Shown: positions 23,199 through 34,840, counted from the stretch's first letter. The stretch is DNA of 64,000 nt from Ypsolopha sequella (GCA_934047225.1 OW204001.1:7982201-8046200), one strand, 5' to 3'. Translations and numbers: made by a program. Notes: a model not told the origin generated them from the letters alone.

Positions 23199-23623
23199 GG
23201 CGCTCTTATCCCAAAATCAGTAATTTCAAAGTCAAATAGAACTTTCAAATATCGTCTAAAACTTCAAAAAAAAAAAATACGCAATATAGTTCGAACCTTT
23301 ATCTAGGTCTTCCATGCATGTGTTACACGATCAGATAAACTTTGCTCGATAGTAATAATTCACGAACACAGCATGTAATAAGACCTTTCAAATCATGCCA
23401 TTTCCATAATTCCACTCTTTTATTAACGAAACATATCTGGTAATATTGCTGTTTAAATTTTCTAGGTCGACCACGTAAGTGGGTTTCAATAAACATATCC
23501 TTTATTTTTAAACAATTTAAAAACCGATAAAAACAACGAAAAAGTACAAAAGTGTGGTTATTTTCTTTACTCCTTACACGTAAAGAAAAAGACAGAGAGT
23601 CACTCTTCTGGGATAAGAGCGCC
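23199..23623. mobile_element. TTAA-flanked MITE family T3
   Basis: It is flanked by TTAA at 23195-23198 and 23624-23627. The ends GGCGCTCTTATCCCA and TGGGATAAGAGCGCC are perfect 15-bp inverted repeats. Its right-hand TTAA is also the left-hand TTAA of the next element (23628-24094). The interior is AT-rich and has no recognisable domain. Confidence 0.8.
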
Positions 23624-23627
23624 TTAA

Positions 23628-24094
23628 GGCGCTTAATATCGCCAAATGGGTACTTTCTAAAGCCTACTCCTCTTTTATGGCCAAACCAAAAATATTGAAA
23701 TTTTTTTTTATGGATTATCAACTCTAGGAAAACATATGCAACATTTTTCTTTTTCGTACCAACAAAACTCCTATATGAAAAATTGTTTTAACTGGATGGT
23801 GTTTTTTGGCTTGAATTCCCTACTGCTGCTAAGCAGTTTGGTAGATTTAATTCATTTATGCTTTGATATATAGATAAAACTTGATAGCTATAAACATAAC
23901 ATAGGATTATTCAATCAAACAATCACGTCCAAGTGAAAAGTATTATTTTCTCGTATTTCGCCCTATCAAGGACGCAGCGAGCGTCGTAACAGCCACCACG
24001 CATTTTGCGCTGATCTGAACGTTATTTCAATGTGGTTTCCGTCGATATTCGTACAGACAAACATCGAGCTGCTAATTTGGCGACGGTAATCGCC
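23628..24094 (+). mobile_element. TTAA-flanked MITE family T2, copy 1
   Basis: It is flanked by TTAA at 23624-23627 and 24095-24098. The ends GGCGCTTAATATCGCCAAAT and ATTTGGCGACGGTAATCGCC are imperfect inverted repeats. An intact copy in reverse lies at 37164-37634 and fragments lie at 3936-4240 and 15118-15214. The GGCG ends differ from the CCC ends typical of piggyBac, so the helper transposase is unknown. Confidence 0.8.
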
Positions 24095-24098
24095 TTAA

Positions 24099-25447
24099 CG
24101 CCGCTACCACGCGCCATCAGATCCTTGCAGCACTGTATAGTATGTTCATATTGAACGATGGAGTGAAAAATATCGAAATAACATAGCCTGAACATGTAGT
24201 GACTAGAATAGAAAAAGGAATGCTTCGGTAGTTTGGACAGAGGTGGTTTGGATGAATGAAAGTAGTGACGAAAGAAATGTATGATGCGGAAGTCGACCTC
24301 GACCTCTACGAAAAGAGGTCGACCAGGGGTCTCACTGTCTACCTTTAAATATATCACGATACCTTTGAATTATAGTACAAATGTCAAATTAAAAGTTATC
24401 GCGATAGATTCAAAGTTAAGACAATAGGGCCCCAGGCTGCCATAGAAGGACGCTGACGAAATTGGCGACATATTGAAGAAGGGCCATGTTAAAAGTAAGT
24501 GGATGTGGAAGAGGCGAAAAAGGTGTGGCAGGCGTGAGTATGTGTAAAATAGCACATTCACAACCTTAACCTTACCCTTGTACATCTATATTTATTCAAC
24601 GACTATATTTTTCTCCCTGTTATTTTACTCACCTAAACTAAATATAAATCAAACATATTACTTTATACAAATATTAAACTTAGTTTAGTGGCTCACATTA
24701 TAATAACCTTACTCTCACATACTTACATTACACACCACATTCTCTCATACACTCCATTCACTACTCACCTTTACACTATACACACTCATACACCCACGAC
24801 ACACTCACAAACACTATTAAAGGCATACAACTACAAAAATATATTAAAATAAAATATTGAACACAATTGTAAACAGTAGAAGGTTTTTTTTATTATTATA
24901 TTTTATTTTGTATAAGTTTTGTATCTAATTTTAGAAAACTCTCGCATTTATATTTTTAATTAATTTACTTTATAAATTTTCAATAAAGCCATATATGTAA
25001 TTAGCCGGTGTGATTTAGATGCCCGATAAAAGATTTTGTATTTGTATTTTGTATTGTATGTATCAATTAATATGTATGTATGTATGTATTATACAAAGAC
25101 TATTAAAGAGAGACTCATATTGAGAAAATCGTTTCGGAGATTCAGAAATGTTTTTTTAAAGGATTTCTTACTCAAAAAATCACAATTTTTTTTTATATAT
25201 CAGGTCAAATAATTCATAAATCTGCTTTTTATCATATATGCCGAAATATCTAAAAATATAACTTTATTTTTAATATAATAATTTGTATCCAAAAAGGAAA
25301 CTAAAAATCACATTACTGATGGAAAAACATTTACGACAGGAATAATTAAGAATTCTGAGAAGGGCTTGTGTAGGCGTGAACAGCACTTTGTCAGTCTGTC
25401 GCATCTAGGGCATAAAAAAGATACAATAGTGGTTATTTTGTGTCTAG
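24099..25447. other. Non-coding stretch with retroelement-tail-like sequence
   Basis: The phrase 'GTGGATGTGGAAGAGGCGAAA' followed by 'GGCGTGAGTATGTG' (24498-24545) recurs at about 46465-46550 with a GTATGTATGTA tail. This is probably the 3' end of a lepidopteran non-LTR element. 24715-24830 is a low-complexity CA/CT-rich tract. No gene is recognised. Confidence 0.45.
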
Positions 25448-26070
25448 GGTTACCATTTCTAGATGGAGGGATGCCTGTTTAAGGTGCTATAAATACCTAA
25501 TTTTTCAGAAAAATTCCTGTCTAAGGTATAATGACGAGAAAAATAAGAAATAATGAGAAAAAGGCTTCAGTTTAAACCTTATTTTATTAATCAACATAGA
25601 ATATAATAATGTGCCTATGTAATCTATCTAGTAACAATAATAATGATTAATAAACTATGAGTGCTGTTTTCAGATGACATTTTTTTTTTTCAAAATATCT
25701 TAAAATGCCTGTCTCAAATCAATGCCGGCCACACGCCTGTCTGAGCTCAAAAATGCCTGTCAAATGTGGCAAATTCCTGTCATAATGGTCCCTAGTCGCA
25801 TCTCTAGACATTATGATTACTCAATTTATAAAGGATTAAATTAGCCTTTTGCCCGCGGTTTCACTAACACAAATAGTAACAATAATAATAGGTGATTGAT
25901 AAACTAAGAGTGCTATTTTGAGATAACATATTTTTTTCAAAGTATCCTTTTATTAAATTTAAAAATGCTTGTCTCAGGTCAATGCCGGCCGCAGGCCTGT
26001 CTAAGCTTAAAATGCTTGTCAAATGCGGCAAATGCCGGTAGGTAAACCAAATAGGTAACCCTATGATTAC
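25448..26070. repeat. Imperfect tandem duplication with AGGGTTACC ends
   Basis: Two similar units of about 230 bp (about 25640-25870 and 25890-26110) share 'TGATTACTCAATTTATAWAG', 'AGCCTTTTGCCCGCGGTTTC', 'AATGCCGGCCRCAVGCCTGTCT' and 'AATGCYTGTCAAATGYGGCAAA'. The outer ends AGGGTTACC (25447-) and GGTAACCCT (about 26055) are inverted, suggesting a DNA transposon with internal duplication. Confidence 0.55.
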
Positions 26071-26310
26071 TCAATTTATATAGGACTAGCCTTTTGCCCG
26101 CGGTTTCACTCAGACGAATGTAATTAATGGCTTTGTCTCTAAGGAACTGCCCGTCCCCAAGGAACAAAGTATAGCCCATGTCCAAGTTAAAGTCTTACCA
26201 TACAACAGACAAATAATTTTCAAAATCAGTTAATTGGTTCCAGATATTACCCATTAAACCTCCATACAAACAAACAAATTATACCTCTTTTAAATATATA
26301 GAGTATGATC
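26071..26310 (+). repeat. Lepidopteran repeat tail
   Basis: It contains 'CTAGCCTTTTGCCCGCGGTT', 'CAGTTAATTGGTTCCAGATA' and 'CCTCCATACAAACAAACAAA', phrases typical of a common lepidopteran repeat that ends in a short AT-rich tail. A weaker relative is at about 55750-55915. Confidence 0.5.
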
Positions 26311-27068
26311 GATGATCGATATATAGACGATGATCTTTTTAATAATTTTGTAAATATAAATGTGTTTTTTATTTTTAAACTTGTACCTGTTATCGTATTA
26401 ACACCTAAAAACAATAGCGAATACGTATGTATGTATGTTTAATCTATTGCTTTCATTTAATTATACATTTTACGGGTTAACAAAGACGCTAAAATTAATA
26501 TGAATACAAGAAATATTCTCAAATATTTTTTTTATAATTATTGGTAGTATAATAAATCTATCTTTTAAACGCGATTTCATAAAAAAACAGTAATGTGCAA
26601 AAACTATGTTAAAAATTGACTTTATGTTTACTTTGCACCTATACTTAGACCTAGGTGTGCAAATACCATAGATTTAGTATCTCTATTGTAAATACTATGC
26701 CCCAATTAGTTTTATTATGGGAAACAAACGATTTAAATAACTTACAAATCTCAAGGAATAGAGACCGGATTATATGCAACATAAAAAGCTCGAAATATGC
26801 TTGCATATATGAATGAGAAATGCTTAAAATATGCATCAAAATATACAACATTTTTAGTTATTTGGTTTCAAAAACAACATAAAATCGGTCGGTAATTTGA
26901 ATAACATATTATTTATTTTATAGGACATTTTATATTTATTATTTTACATTTTGCTACAATTGTAAACAGAAACGATCAGGTACTGTTCCAAATGTTTGGT
27001 GGTAAGATTGTCTTTGATCACTCTAAACATTTTAAAGCAGAAAAAACCGTTTTACATCCACTGAGGTA
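26311..27068. other. Non-coding AT-rich stretch
   Basis: No gene or element is recognised. A GATCGATGATCGATATATAG phrase near 26307-26330 is a small palindromic tract. Confidence 0.45.
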
Positions 27069-27311
27069 TAAGTACATTTCAAATACCATGGCCCGATTCC
27101 ACTTAAGACGGTCATTAGGTGTTAACAATAGGATTAGTGATAACAAAAGATACCTGGCCAGACCCTTTTGCGGTGTGGTATTTAGTTACAAACAGATTGC
27201 ACCGACGCGTGCCAATTTGAAGTGCTCCAAATTAGATAACAAAAGGCAAACATTATGAGCCCCATTGTTAAGTTTCAAGTGGAATCGGGCCATGGTATTT
27301 GAAATGTACTA
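27069..27311. mobile_element. MITE family B, copy 1 (243 bp)
   Basis: It is flanked by TA on both sides (27067-27068 and 27312-27313). Termini are TAAGTACATTTCAAATACC and GGTATTTGAAATGTACTA, with the inverted repeat extending through 'ATGGCCCGATTCCACTT'. A copy at 47060-47301 is nearly identical. No coding capacity. Confidence 0.85.
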
Positions 27312-29602
27312 TAACTAACTGGGCAGTATTTGAATTTTGGTGCTAAGCTGGCACCATAGACAATACAGCCCAGAAAGACGCGTATTGTTCTACATCTTGC
27401 TTACAAATAATTCCAACAATCGAAATGGGATACTGCAATCCTATTGGCTCTTCCAATCTTACGAATAGCGCCACAAACTTATCATTCCCGAAGACGAAGA
27501 CTCTAACGTAATGAATATAGAAGCCATTTTGGCTTGGCCTACCGAAACATATAATTTTGGAGTGGCGAATTGTATCTGCTGGTTCAGTCAGATGTGTTGA
27601 CAGAAATCGGTCGCCTGTTATGAGGAGTCTGTAGGCTGTATTCGTCTTTGGTTGGCACTTATTGTTTCTGGCAAAATATAATAAAATAGCGCGAAAATAT
27701 GCGTCATCAATAGTTTTCGAGTTAAAATATGCACTAACCGGTGAAAAGGGGCTAAATATGCTAATGCATATGCAACATGCAAATACATTTAATCTGGTAT
27801 CTACTAATGAACGTTAAACTTTTGCACGCATACAGTTGTAAAATTAATTTAAGGTGGCCTCCTTCCTAAACGCACAACATATTATGATTGTTTTTCTTGT
27901 TATAATAAAAAGTATTAAATAATGATGGTGTTATACAATAGTTTAAGCTCAATTAGGCTTTTCTAACAAAGTTGTGTTATTTTATGTATCTATTTACAGC
28001 CAAAACAGCCCGTTTGTATTTCTGAATGATCTTGCACAAGAACTATAAAGAAAGAAAGAAAATTAAATTTATTCGTCACAAATAAAAACACGGAAAATTC
28101 TTACAATAAAAATAACTTATAAAACTAAACTTACAAGAAAACAATTATATAACATACTACAAAATGTGATGAAAAGGGGCAGACTCAGCAATGTGCTGTG
28201 AGCTGTCGAGCAGCAATAACACGCTTTATACTTACTGTGCAGGATCATTTACGAAGTAATATTTGAAGATATATTTAATTTCAAGTGTTTTTTTTAATAT
28301 ACATAGATTTGTACAAAATTATAATTAAAAGACAAAAAACTCAGTTTATCAGATTTATTTACAAAGTAAATACAAAGTACATAGAATAACATAACTTATT
28401 ACAAAAGCTTTTTTATTCAAAGATATGAAAAACAATTTAGATTGTAGTGCGTTAGGGGACGAGATCACCACTGGCTCCGTCGGAAAAATTAGTGACTCGA
28501 TTCGTGATGGTTTAAATTTCGATCAAAACCATATTAAAATAAAGTTCTTATCAGCTCGCACTGCAACATGGCTGTTACGCCAATCGCTGCGGCTGACAAG
28601 TGCGAAAATAGTGTGTTTTTAGTTTATTTTATCTAAAATAAAATGAAATTCCAAGAACTAAGAAAACCATATCATTTTATATTATTATGTCTAGAAGTTT
28701 TTACATTTTTATACTGTTTCGATAAAAACAGTAGAGTTATATTGTTAGAAGTGGACAAAAAATGCAGAAATAAGGGTAAACTTGGAATTTTCTTGCTTCA
28801 CTTCTGTATAAGTATATTAAAATAAAATTCAGAAAAAACCACATCAATATTTGTATCATGTAAATTACTATGTATTTTTCTTCTACTAAAAAATGCTATA
28901 GTTACCGTATAAAATGGTAACAAAGTTACTCAGTTCAAGGTCGTTGACGTTGGGAGAAACCTTAACGACAAGTAAATAACATTATTTCAACGTCATAAAG
29001 GTTGAAGAAAAGAGGGTGACGTTAGTTTATGATTACTTCAGCGAAAAGGCTATATTCATCAGCGAGACTCGTCTCCCAGCGGGGAAGCTAAAGCTAATCT
29101 GTGACGGTGTAAAAAAGAAAATGACCGGTAGTCATTAAAAAGATTATAGAGATAGATGTTTCAAGCCGCGAGCGGCTGCAGCGGCTCGGTAGCGGTCGTG
29201 CCTTGGTGATTATAGAGAATTAATATAGGAGCCGTAAATAAGTCTAAGCGAGAGATAACCGGCCGAATCACAGAGATATTAATCACTGATTCACGATTTG
29301 AAAGACTAGCCGCACAACGGACGCCACCAGTCTCGAACACCATTAAAAAAAGCAAATTATTTTTTATTCAATTCACTCGATCTAGTAGTGAAACTCTGTA
29401 TTGACTGTCTGATTGCTACCCATAACTTTTTATGCATTTTTATGTGACATTATTACTGTTGATCGAGCGATAATAATTATGGAATACGCTACCGTACGCC
29501 TGAAGGCATGTTTGATAGTGTCCGGTTTTCATACCATAAATTGAAGTTTTAATCTTGAAATGTTTGTGTGATTAATTCAGGGATGGGATAATCGGATCGA
29601 TA
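27312..29602. other. Non-coding stretch with repeat fragments
   Basis: 'TAATGAATATAGAAGCCATT' and 'TTGGCCTAC' (27510-27545) recur at about 46042-46075, so a dispersed repeat is present. The 28425-28825 open frames and the GC-richer 29160-29345 are not recognisable as genes. Confidence 0.45.
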
Positions 29603-29882
29603 TACAACGTGTAAGAGAAAGGTGTAACCATATTTGAAGAGCTTCAGTCAATGGTAAAGAACAACTTTTACTATGAAACAATACATGTATCTCGAAAAAA
29701 AAAATTTACTGTTTCTTAGAAAAATGCAATGCCGCTCGGCCGAAATGTATGGAAGGGCAGATTTTTTTTTCACGATTTCAGGGTTGTCTCCATAGTAAAA
29801 GTTGTTCTATACCATTGACTCGATAAGCTCTTCAAATATGGTTACACTTTTCTGTTACACCTTTCTGTTACACCTTGTATAC
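29603..29882. mobile_element. MITE family A, copy 2
   Basis: Same termini and centre as 10440-10708. The right end has a short duplication of CTTTCTGTTACAC, so this copy is slightly longer. The target looks like TATA. Confidence 0.8.
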
Positions 29883-30048
29883 CTAAAGTTGGAAAAACTG
29901 AGAAAGTTTATAGGTGTGGAGTCGGCTTCTTATAAGTAATATTATTTTGATTGTAAAAATCCCGGAATTACGGAATTAATACTTAATAAATGTGTTACCG
30001 GCAATATAAATAAAAAATAAATGAAAAGAAAAAAAAGAAATTTAATAC

Positions 30049-30180
30049 AATTCCTAGGAAATTTATAAAATGCCAAGCTTATTTAGGCCGAACAGAGAAA
30101 AAGGCAAAACAGAAGGCCGATCAAAAATAAAATAAACAAATAGATAAATCAGCTTGGCATTTTATAAATGTCCTACAATT
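30049..30180. repeat. Inverted-repeat element, 132 bp
   Basis: Arms begin AATTCCTAGGAAATTTATAA and end TTATAAATGTCCTACAATT, about 30 bp each, with 'AAATGCCAAGCT' and 'AGCTTGGCATTT' at the inner ends. Confidence 0.65.
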
Positions 30181-31585
30181 TGTATACAATTTCTAAATAA
30201 TATAAATTTATGGTAACATCTATTAAGTATTAGATACATGGTTTGGTAATATCCGTAATTTTCACAAACCTTTTTCACAAAAAAATTTCACCTACAAACT
30301 TTTTCAAGGATTATTCCAACTTTAGGTATCAATATTTCAATCCGATTATTCTATCCCTGCATGATTATATACGCTCTTACAGTATTAATTGTACTAAATA
30401 CCTTCTATTCTATTATAATAATATATTAGTCGATGTTATTTTTGTGTCAACCATAAAATCGCGGTGACACACAACAAAGAACTCGAAGCCTCAAATAAAC
30501 CGAAACATTATAAAACTTCAAAAACAGCCATAAACTTTAGCTCAGACTACAATAAAATATGACTTTTGAAATCGTAAACATCATGGCCTATTCACAGATA
30601 TCTTCGGACCGGTACTTCAAAAGGGCTGTATAATTTTAAAACGTTTTATTATTCCTTCGATTTGTGTATAACAAGAAACAGATTGTCATTAAGACGGTTT
30701 CTTTTGTCGGCTTTTCCGCACGTGGATATTTCTGGTTTCGCGCATCCTAGACAAAAAGGGTTTCAAGTGTTCCAAGAATTTGTATAAAACGACCGACCGA
30801 CAGTTATTATTATACACAAAACAATAAAGCCCGCCTTTTGTGTATAGATTTTCACGGATAGCTACGGCTACATTCAAAACGTAATGCCCTTTTATGACTT
30901 CCTTGTGTACTGCGCCGGCGCATTGTGCAGATAACAACCGCGTTTGAACATCGAACATTGGGAAATCCAACATACTTTGTATTGATTTCTCGTAAACTTT
31001 GAATTTCAGAAGTTAAAAATTACGCGCCTCGGTAGATTATAATAAGACTTGTAATTAAGAATTTAAATAAATCCGGTAGTCTACTTATAGTTGTTGCAGT
31101 CATTGAAAAGAAAGAATAAGAAGTTTAGTTTTATTCAAAAGTTTGCAGAAAGGCGGTTAAGTGTATATGGGTTAAGAAAATAAGATTTGGTATTTCAAGG
31201 GTCCTCACGCGTTAAATTCTGGGAACAAATATGAAATGCACCTTGGAGTCGGTAAAGTCAACTTAGCTGCCTCGTTTGTTCACGCATTAGTGCAGAGGTA
31301 AATAAAAACTAAGCCAACCACAAAATCGTTCACCCACTAATGCATCCGACGAAGACGTCTGGATTTCTTCTGAGCATTTACAATGTTCAAGTGTTCTGTC
31401 ATCCTCTCCGCAGACACTTGAGAGTAATACAAAAGACAGACCATTTCACGTCATTTGTTTCGACACCTCTCTGGCAGTGGCAATCTTCGAAACAAAAAAA
31501 AATGGCGCCAGGATCTTATCTCCGTATATTTCCTTATACTGTGTCTCCGCCCCTGGAGACTCTTAACTATTATACTCTGCTTTAA
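30181..31585. other. Non-coding stretch
   Basis: Open frames at 30243-30467, 30689-30973 and 31340-31585 are short and unrecognised. No splice-site pair that would link them into a gene is evident. Confidence 0.4.
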
Positions 31586-32002
31586 GGCGCTACGGAAAAA
31601 AAACGACACTTTTAGAACTTCTACATCTACTTCGGTAAATAATGTATAATTTTGATGAAATAGTATATTATTTTTGGAATCTTTCTCTAGGGATCTGTTA
31701 AAACAGAAACGCGATTAGAGAATTTCGGCTCGATAGAAATATTTATTGAAATGAGGTCTTTATCGATACCAACTCTCCTGGTTTGACAATTTAGAATGAC
31801 ATATGGACTGCAATTATATTTTATTAGATGGGTTTGAACAGTATCTAGGACCTGGTTAAACGAAATTTTGATAGCATTTTTAATACATTTTATATTAATA
31901 AGAAACCGACCTTTTGCTACTTTTCCAAGAATCCGTCCGTCTCGCACTGAGGGTTTTTTCGCATATGGAGTAACAGGGACGCTAAAACTTTTACATATCG
32001 CC
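31586..32002 (-). mobile_element. TTAA-flanked MITE family T1, intact copy
   Basis: It is flanked by TTAA at 31582-31585 and 32003-32006. Ends are GGCGCTACGGAAAAA and TTTTACATATCGCC. The minus strand aligns with 20519-20935 over its full length. The minus-strand frame 31687-31947 is open for 86 codons and aligned with the open frame of the other copy. Confidence 0.8.
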
Positions 32003-32006
32003 TTAA

Positions 32007-32289
32007 CTGTCTATCATCCACGCGTCTTTTGTTTACACGCTGCACTTGCCAATATACTGCTGTTAGCTATTGTACTTCAGGGTTTCAGAAAACATAATAG
32101 ATAGTTATGAACGCGTGTTACCTGGGAATGTCTTGTCTTTACCGCTTTGAATCTCTTTGTTTCCACGCCATTGTCTATTGAAGAGCCTGCACTCGAAAGA
32201 TGCCGAAAAGATAACCGAAATAAAATTGCTAAGTCCGTTATGATTTTATGACTACCCGTTTTGGGTCCATAGAGGTAACCCTGACCAAA
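32007..32289. other. Non-coding stretch between transposons
   Basis: Nothing recognised in this 280-base spacer. Confidence 0.5.
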
Positions 32290-32730
32290 TACAGGATGTT
32301 AGGAAAAGTACTTCGTTCCTTTAAACCACGTTTTGTATAAGTGAATATATTGCATTAAACACATAAATAAAATAATATAAAAATGAAAATTAAAAAAATC
32401 CAGCGAAAAAGTAATTCAAGTTGCTAGCCCTGTTTCTAAGCTCACTATTTCTAACATTCCTATTTCTAATAATTCCTGTTTCTAACACTCGAAGCTCCAT
32501 TGAAGATGTTATTGTGCGTGGCATAAGAACGGTACAAAGTTCAAAGTGTCTAACCCGAGCTGAGCTTGACTGTACCACAAATTACACGCGGCGCGCTGTT
32601 GCGTTCTGAACTAAGGTTGAACAATTTAATGAAAAGTTTTTAAAAATATTTTAATGTTCTTCTATTAAAAAAAAAATTAAACACGCTTAACATAGATTAT
32701 GTTTATTTTGCGAATTCTCTAAATATTATT

Positions 32731-32922
32731 AGAGTGCATTACAAACTAGAAAATATCAATCAGAAACTAGGTCTAGGTAGGAACCTCGGTGGCGCAATTG
32801 GTAGCGCGCTTGTCTTGATAACAAGAGGTCGCAAGTTCGAATCCTGCCCCGGGGATTTTTTTTTGAAATTCTTGTCTTTGGATTTGTTTCTGATTGATAT
32901 TTTCTAGTTTGTAATGCACTCT
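32731..32922. mobile_element. MITE carrying a tRNA-like gene
   Basis: Terminal inverted repeats of 37 bp (32731-32767 and 32886-32922) are perfect, beginning AGAGTGCATTACAAACTAGA. Between them lies a tRNA-like sequence with a poly-T terminator. A 57-bp solo end of the same family lies at 12561-12617 with no mismatch. The element sits inside the transposon at 32290-32981. Perfect ends imply recent insertion. Confidence 0.85.
32783..32855 (+). tRNA. tRNA-like gene inside a MITE (isotype uncertain)
   Basis: Box A is TGGCGCAATTGG and box B is AGTTCGAATCC, both close to the RNA polymerase III consensus. Nine T residues follow at once (32856-32864), a good Pol III terminator. The D stem is GCGC/GCGC and the anticodon stem CTTGT/ACAAG is perfect with loop CTTGATA. 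The T stem GCAAG/CCTGC has one mismatch. The acceptor stem pairs well only if slipped by one base, suggesting a one-base change near position 7. By position the anticodon reads TGA (Ser), but the long variable arm of tRNA-Ser is absent and base 37 is T, so the isotype is doubtful. It could be a tRNA pseudogene or a tRNA-derived SINE head captured by the transposon. Confidence 0.6.
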
Positions 32923-32999
32923 ATATCTATACTCTATACACGTGGTTTAAAGGAACGAAGTACTTTTCCTAACACCCTGTATAAACACAAAATATTTTA

Positions 33000-33624
33000 G
33001 CAAGTGTCTACCTACCTCGACGATTTAAGGGTGCAGTAAATTATGTCAAGAGGGAAGTTGAAAAAATCACGTCACCTTATCTGTGGTAGCAGAAAAATCC
33101 GGTGCACATGTAAGTCATTAGGACTGGCTAACATTTGGCAGTTTGCAAACCTCGGCGCCACCGAGACGAGAGCCGAAAGCACTTTGATGAAACCGCCGAA
33201 GGATGAGCGAAACCACTTTCATCCCTCGACAGCTAAGAAAATATTTACGAAGACACCGTGCCGATTGGGCACAAATAGCCGTAGGATTAGGGCGACAGCT
33301 GACCGCAGGACAAATTCGAGGAATCCCAAAACACAAGCAGAACAAGACCTGTATTTTGTAAAACAAACACAATTTCAAATATTCCATGACGTCACTTAGA
33401 GTGATTAAACATTGCACAACAATAAAAGACTCAAGTCACGTAGATCGTCATCATATCAAACCCTACCTTTATTATCTTATCTGAAAAGGAAACGTAAAGC
33501 CGATTGTATGAATGAATTATGAATTAAAAAAAATATTTTAAGATAACGAATCGTATATTATCCGAGTTATATCAAATCAAGAACTTACCGTGTGAGAATC
33601 AATAGACATGACCATGCCAAGCTA
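33000..33624. other. Non-coding stretch with an unrecognised open frame
   Basis: A plus-strand frame (33043-33399, 118 codons) resembles no known protein. It is GC-richer than its surroundings and contains GTGCACATGTAAGTCATTAG, which has a good splice-donor core. No second exon was found. Confidence 0.35.
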
Positions 33625-34196
33625 TACTGGTCGCAAGATCTCGCTGCATGCGCGGTCATCGTGTTGTGCTCGCGTTGAGCAACTATCGATAGAACTAAAA
33701 TAGTAACGTAGTTCAAGACAATTAGAAAACGATCAAGAGGTAACGGTCACTTTTATTATTTATTCTTTATTGAGGGCCATAACGATGACGATGACTATTA
33801 ATGTAACATGTGTGAGTATGGGCAATTCTTCCAGGATGACTGCCGGGAGGGGAGTGGCAAAGTCCTGGAAAGGCTTATGTCCAGCAGTGGACGAACTAGG
33901 CTGATGGATGGATGGGATGGTCTTTGTTTATCATTTTAGTTTCTATTTTTAAGTTAATGCAACAAACTGCAATACAATAATATTAAATTATTTATTTATA
34001 ATAAATGCACATACAAAAAAATAAGACTTATTGTTTGATTTTAATTTTGTAAACATTTACCGATAACATATCAATACACGCATTGTGCTTCACTACACGT
34101 TGCCATAAGACCCATAATTGAGAGTGAGCACGCAATATGCTTCACTGTGCTCGCACTTTTTATTGCCCCGCGTGCAGCGAGATCTTGCGACCAGTA
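33625..34196. mobile_element. TA-flanked inverted-repeat element hosting a repeat L tail
   Basis: The left end TACTGGTCGCAAGATCTCGC and the right end GCGAGATCTTGCGACCAGTA are perfect over 20 bases, with TA dinucleotides outside (33623-33624, 34197-34198). Homology continues 'TGCATGCGCGG' and 'CCCCGCGTGCA'. The interior contains the repeat L tail at 33811-33918. Confidence 0.8.
33811..33918 (+). repeat. Repeat L tail, copy 3 (5'-truncated)
   Basis: Matches the last 110 bases of the copy at 12839-13197: 'GGCAATTCTTCCAGGATGAC', 'GGCAAAGTCCTGGAAAGG' and 'GTGGACGAACTAGGCTGATG', ending in ATGGATGG. It lies inside the element at 33625-34196. Confidence 0.75.
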
Positions 34197-34363
34197 TAAT
34201 ATTTTGATAATAACTACGCGTGTCGTAAATACGTGACACACCACAAGGGCTATTAAATGATATTAGATAAACAATTGGATTAGATTGCTTAGCTAATAAC
34301 TTTCACAATACTGGGCCGAAAAAATAATTTGCCAAAAACCAGTAAGCAACCTCACACAAAAAT

Positions 34364-34475
34364 CATAAACCATAATCAATTAAGTCGCTCATACGTTCTG
34401 TATTTTAGTACCACAGTCACACATATTTGTTAGTGCACCCAATGCTTTAAAACTTTTCCTCTATCACTATATTAG
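34364..34475 (+). repeat. Isolated unit of the 145-bp tandem repeat
   Basis: 'CCATAATCAATTAAGTCGCT', 'CATACGTTCTGTATTTTAGT' and 'TTAGTGCACCCAATGCTTTA' match the array at 35548-36150, about 1.1 kb to the right and in the same orientation. Confidence 0.75.
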
Positions 34476-34840
34476 GAGGATGGCCTACCCTAGCAACTGT
34501 TTTTATTACCCGTCCAGCACAACGCAGCGAAACAACAAATTGGTGTGTTTTAGCTAATACTGAAATATTGTGTAGGGAAAAAATATTGGATTTAAGTAGA
34601 ATCCCTTTACATTTCTATTTGCTATTTTATGAAAAAAAAAAAATTAAGTTGATCTCTTAGCCGCGTTCTTGAAACGAACGTTTGAAAACCAAAAAAAAGA
34701 GGGTGGAAAACATTTTTTTTTTTGACAAAAGTATAAATCAATACATTGTTTATAAGTAGAATCCCTAGATAAAAAATCAATAAATCAAATATATTTTTTT
34801 CAATATGAGGAGAGACCTAGTTTCTTCCAATGAACCCTTG
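34476..34840 (+). repeat. Repeat D, copy 1
   Basis: Colinear with 43215-43690 ('ACCCTAGCAACTGTTTTTAT', 'CGCAGCGAAACAACAAATTG', 'CCGCGTTCTTGAAACGAACG', 'GACAAAAGTATAAATC'). The copy at 43 kb has about 100 extra bases after 'CCCGTCCAGCACAA', so one copy carries an indel. Class unknown. Confidence 0.7.

Larger units (their letters stand above)
32290..32981. mobile_element. TA-flanked inverted-repeat transposon derivative hosting another MITE
   Basis: The left end TACAGGATGTTAGGAAAAGT (32290-) and the right end ACTTTTCCTAACACCCTGTA (-32981) are inverted repeats of about 41 bp with one mismatch, continuing through 'TTCCTTTAAACCACG'. TACAGGGTGT termini occur in several insect IS630/Tc1-related transposons, so that group is likely. 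The interior 32390-32609 has short unrecognised open frames. A complete second element (32731-32922) is nested near its right end. Confidence 0.75.

Noticed and set aside
32783..32855. Calling this a tRNA-Ser(TGA) or tRNA-Ile(GAT)
   Set aside because: The loop position gives TGA but there is no long variable arm. Reading GAT would break the anticodon stem. The isotype was left open.
33043..33399. 118-codon plus-strand open frame as a gene
   Set aside because: No recognisable domain, an overlapping minus-strand frame of similar length, and transposons on both sides.
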